NCBI GenBank assembly: GCA_002427745.1
Contig: DIYF01000116.1
Location: forward strand, 1-5,040
Reading direction: 5' to 3'
Origin: Roseivirga sp. UBA6061
GTDB taxonomy: Bacteria; Bacteroidota; Bacteroidia; Cytophagales; Cyclobacteriaceae
DNA: 5,040 nt
Shown here piece by piece: positions 4,959-5,040 of this stretch. Position 1 is the stretch's first letter; the number at the start of each line of letters is the position of its first letter. The translations under genes were made by a program, and so were the position numbers. Below the pieces are notes generated by a model. It made no database searches. It had not been told where the DNA came from and was given only the letters and a program-made list of their open reading frames with translations.

Positions 4959-5040
4959 TTCAGTAGAGAGTATTCAGTATTCAGTATTCAGTAATTAGTA
5001 ATCAGTAATCGGTAATCAGTAATGAGTAATGAGTAATGAG
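4956..5040 (+). repeat. Seven-base tandem array 2 (12 units, consensus GTAATCA), runs off the window
   Basis: Twelve heptamers stay in exact register from 4956 to 5039: GTATTCA, GTAGAGA, GTATTCA three times, GTAATTA, GTAATCA, GTAATCG, GTAATCA, then GTAATGA three times. The array continues past the end of the window. The unit drifts gradually from GTATTCA to GTAATGA, as expected from local duplication. Confidence 0.8.

Noticed and set aside
4664..5040. CRISPR array
   Set aside because: The units are contiguous seven- and eight-base repeats without unique spacers of uniform length, and no cas gene is present.

Overview
The window looks like a piece of a Bacteroidota chromosome, probably a marine or soil Cytophagales-type bacterium. 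The reasons are the lack of Shine-Dalgarno sequences ahead of most starts, an IS200-like REP-associated transposase tail with its hairpin repeats, a secreted coiled-coil plus beta-barrel envelope protein ending in an aromatic residue, and AT-rich accessory genes beside a more GC-rich core-like gene. The phylum is an inference from style, not from a marker gene. All supported genes are on the + strand.

Layout. Bases 1-96 are the C-terminal end of a REP-associated tyrosine transposase (RAYT, Y1/IS200-like). It is followed directly by a two-hairpin REP element (101-147). Bases 187-2911 hold five small AT-rich genes of unknown function: a 155-aa soluble protein, a 139-aa soluble protein, a 165-aa lipoprotein, a 106-aa helical protein and an 88-aa three-helix membrane protein. 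Every junction between these genes carries a diverged copy of one spacer element with the core CTCCAAATATCTG (copies A to E). One junction has two copies, B and C, with no gene between them. Two more REP hairpins lie at 1535-1561 and 2108-2130, the latter inverted. Bases 2912-3113 contain a 12-bp hairpin and a second, bulged inverted repeat.

Bases 3114-4541 encode a 475-aa exported protein with a signal peptide, coiled coils, a Pro-Glu-Val hinge and a C-terminal beta-barrel-like domain. Bases 4542-5040 are non-coding and highly ordered. A 39-base hairpin 'leader' is followed by an exact 7-base repeat array, then an 8-base repeat array, then a second copy of the leader and a second 7-base array that runs off the window.

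The most interesting part is the 145-2911 array: unrelated small genes in one orientation, held between copies of a common spacer and peppered with REP hairpins. This is what a recombining cassette array of orphan immunity or defence genes would look like. No gene here can be assigned to a named immunity family by eye, so that function is inference. The second striking item is the compound 7-mer/8-mer array at the 3' end.
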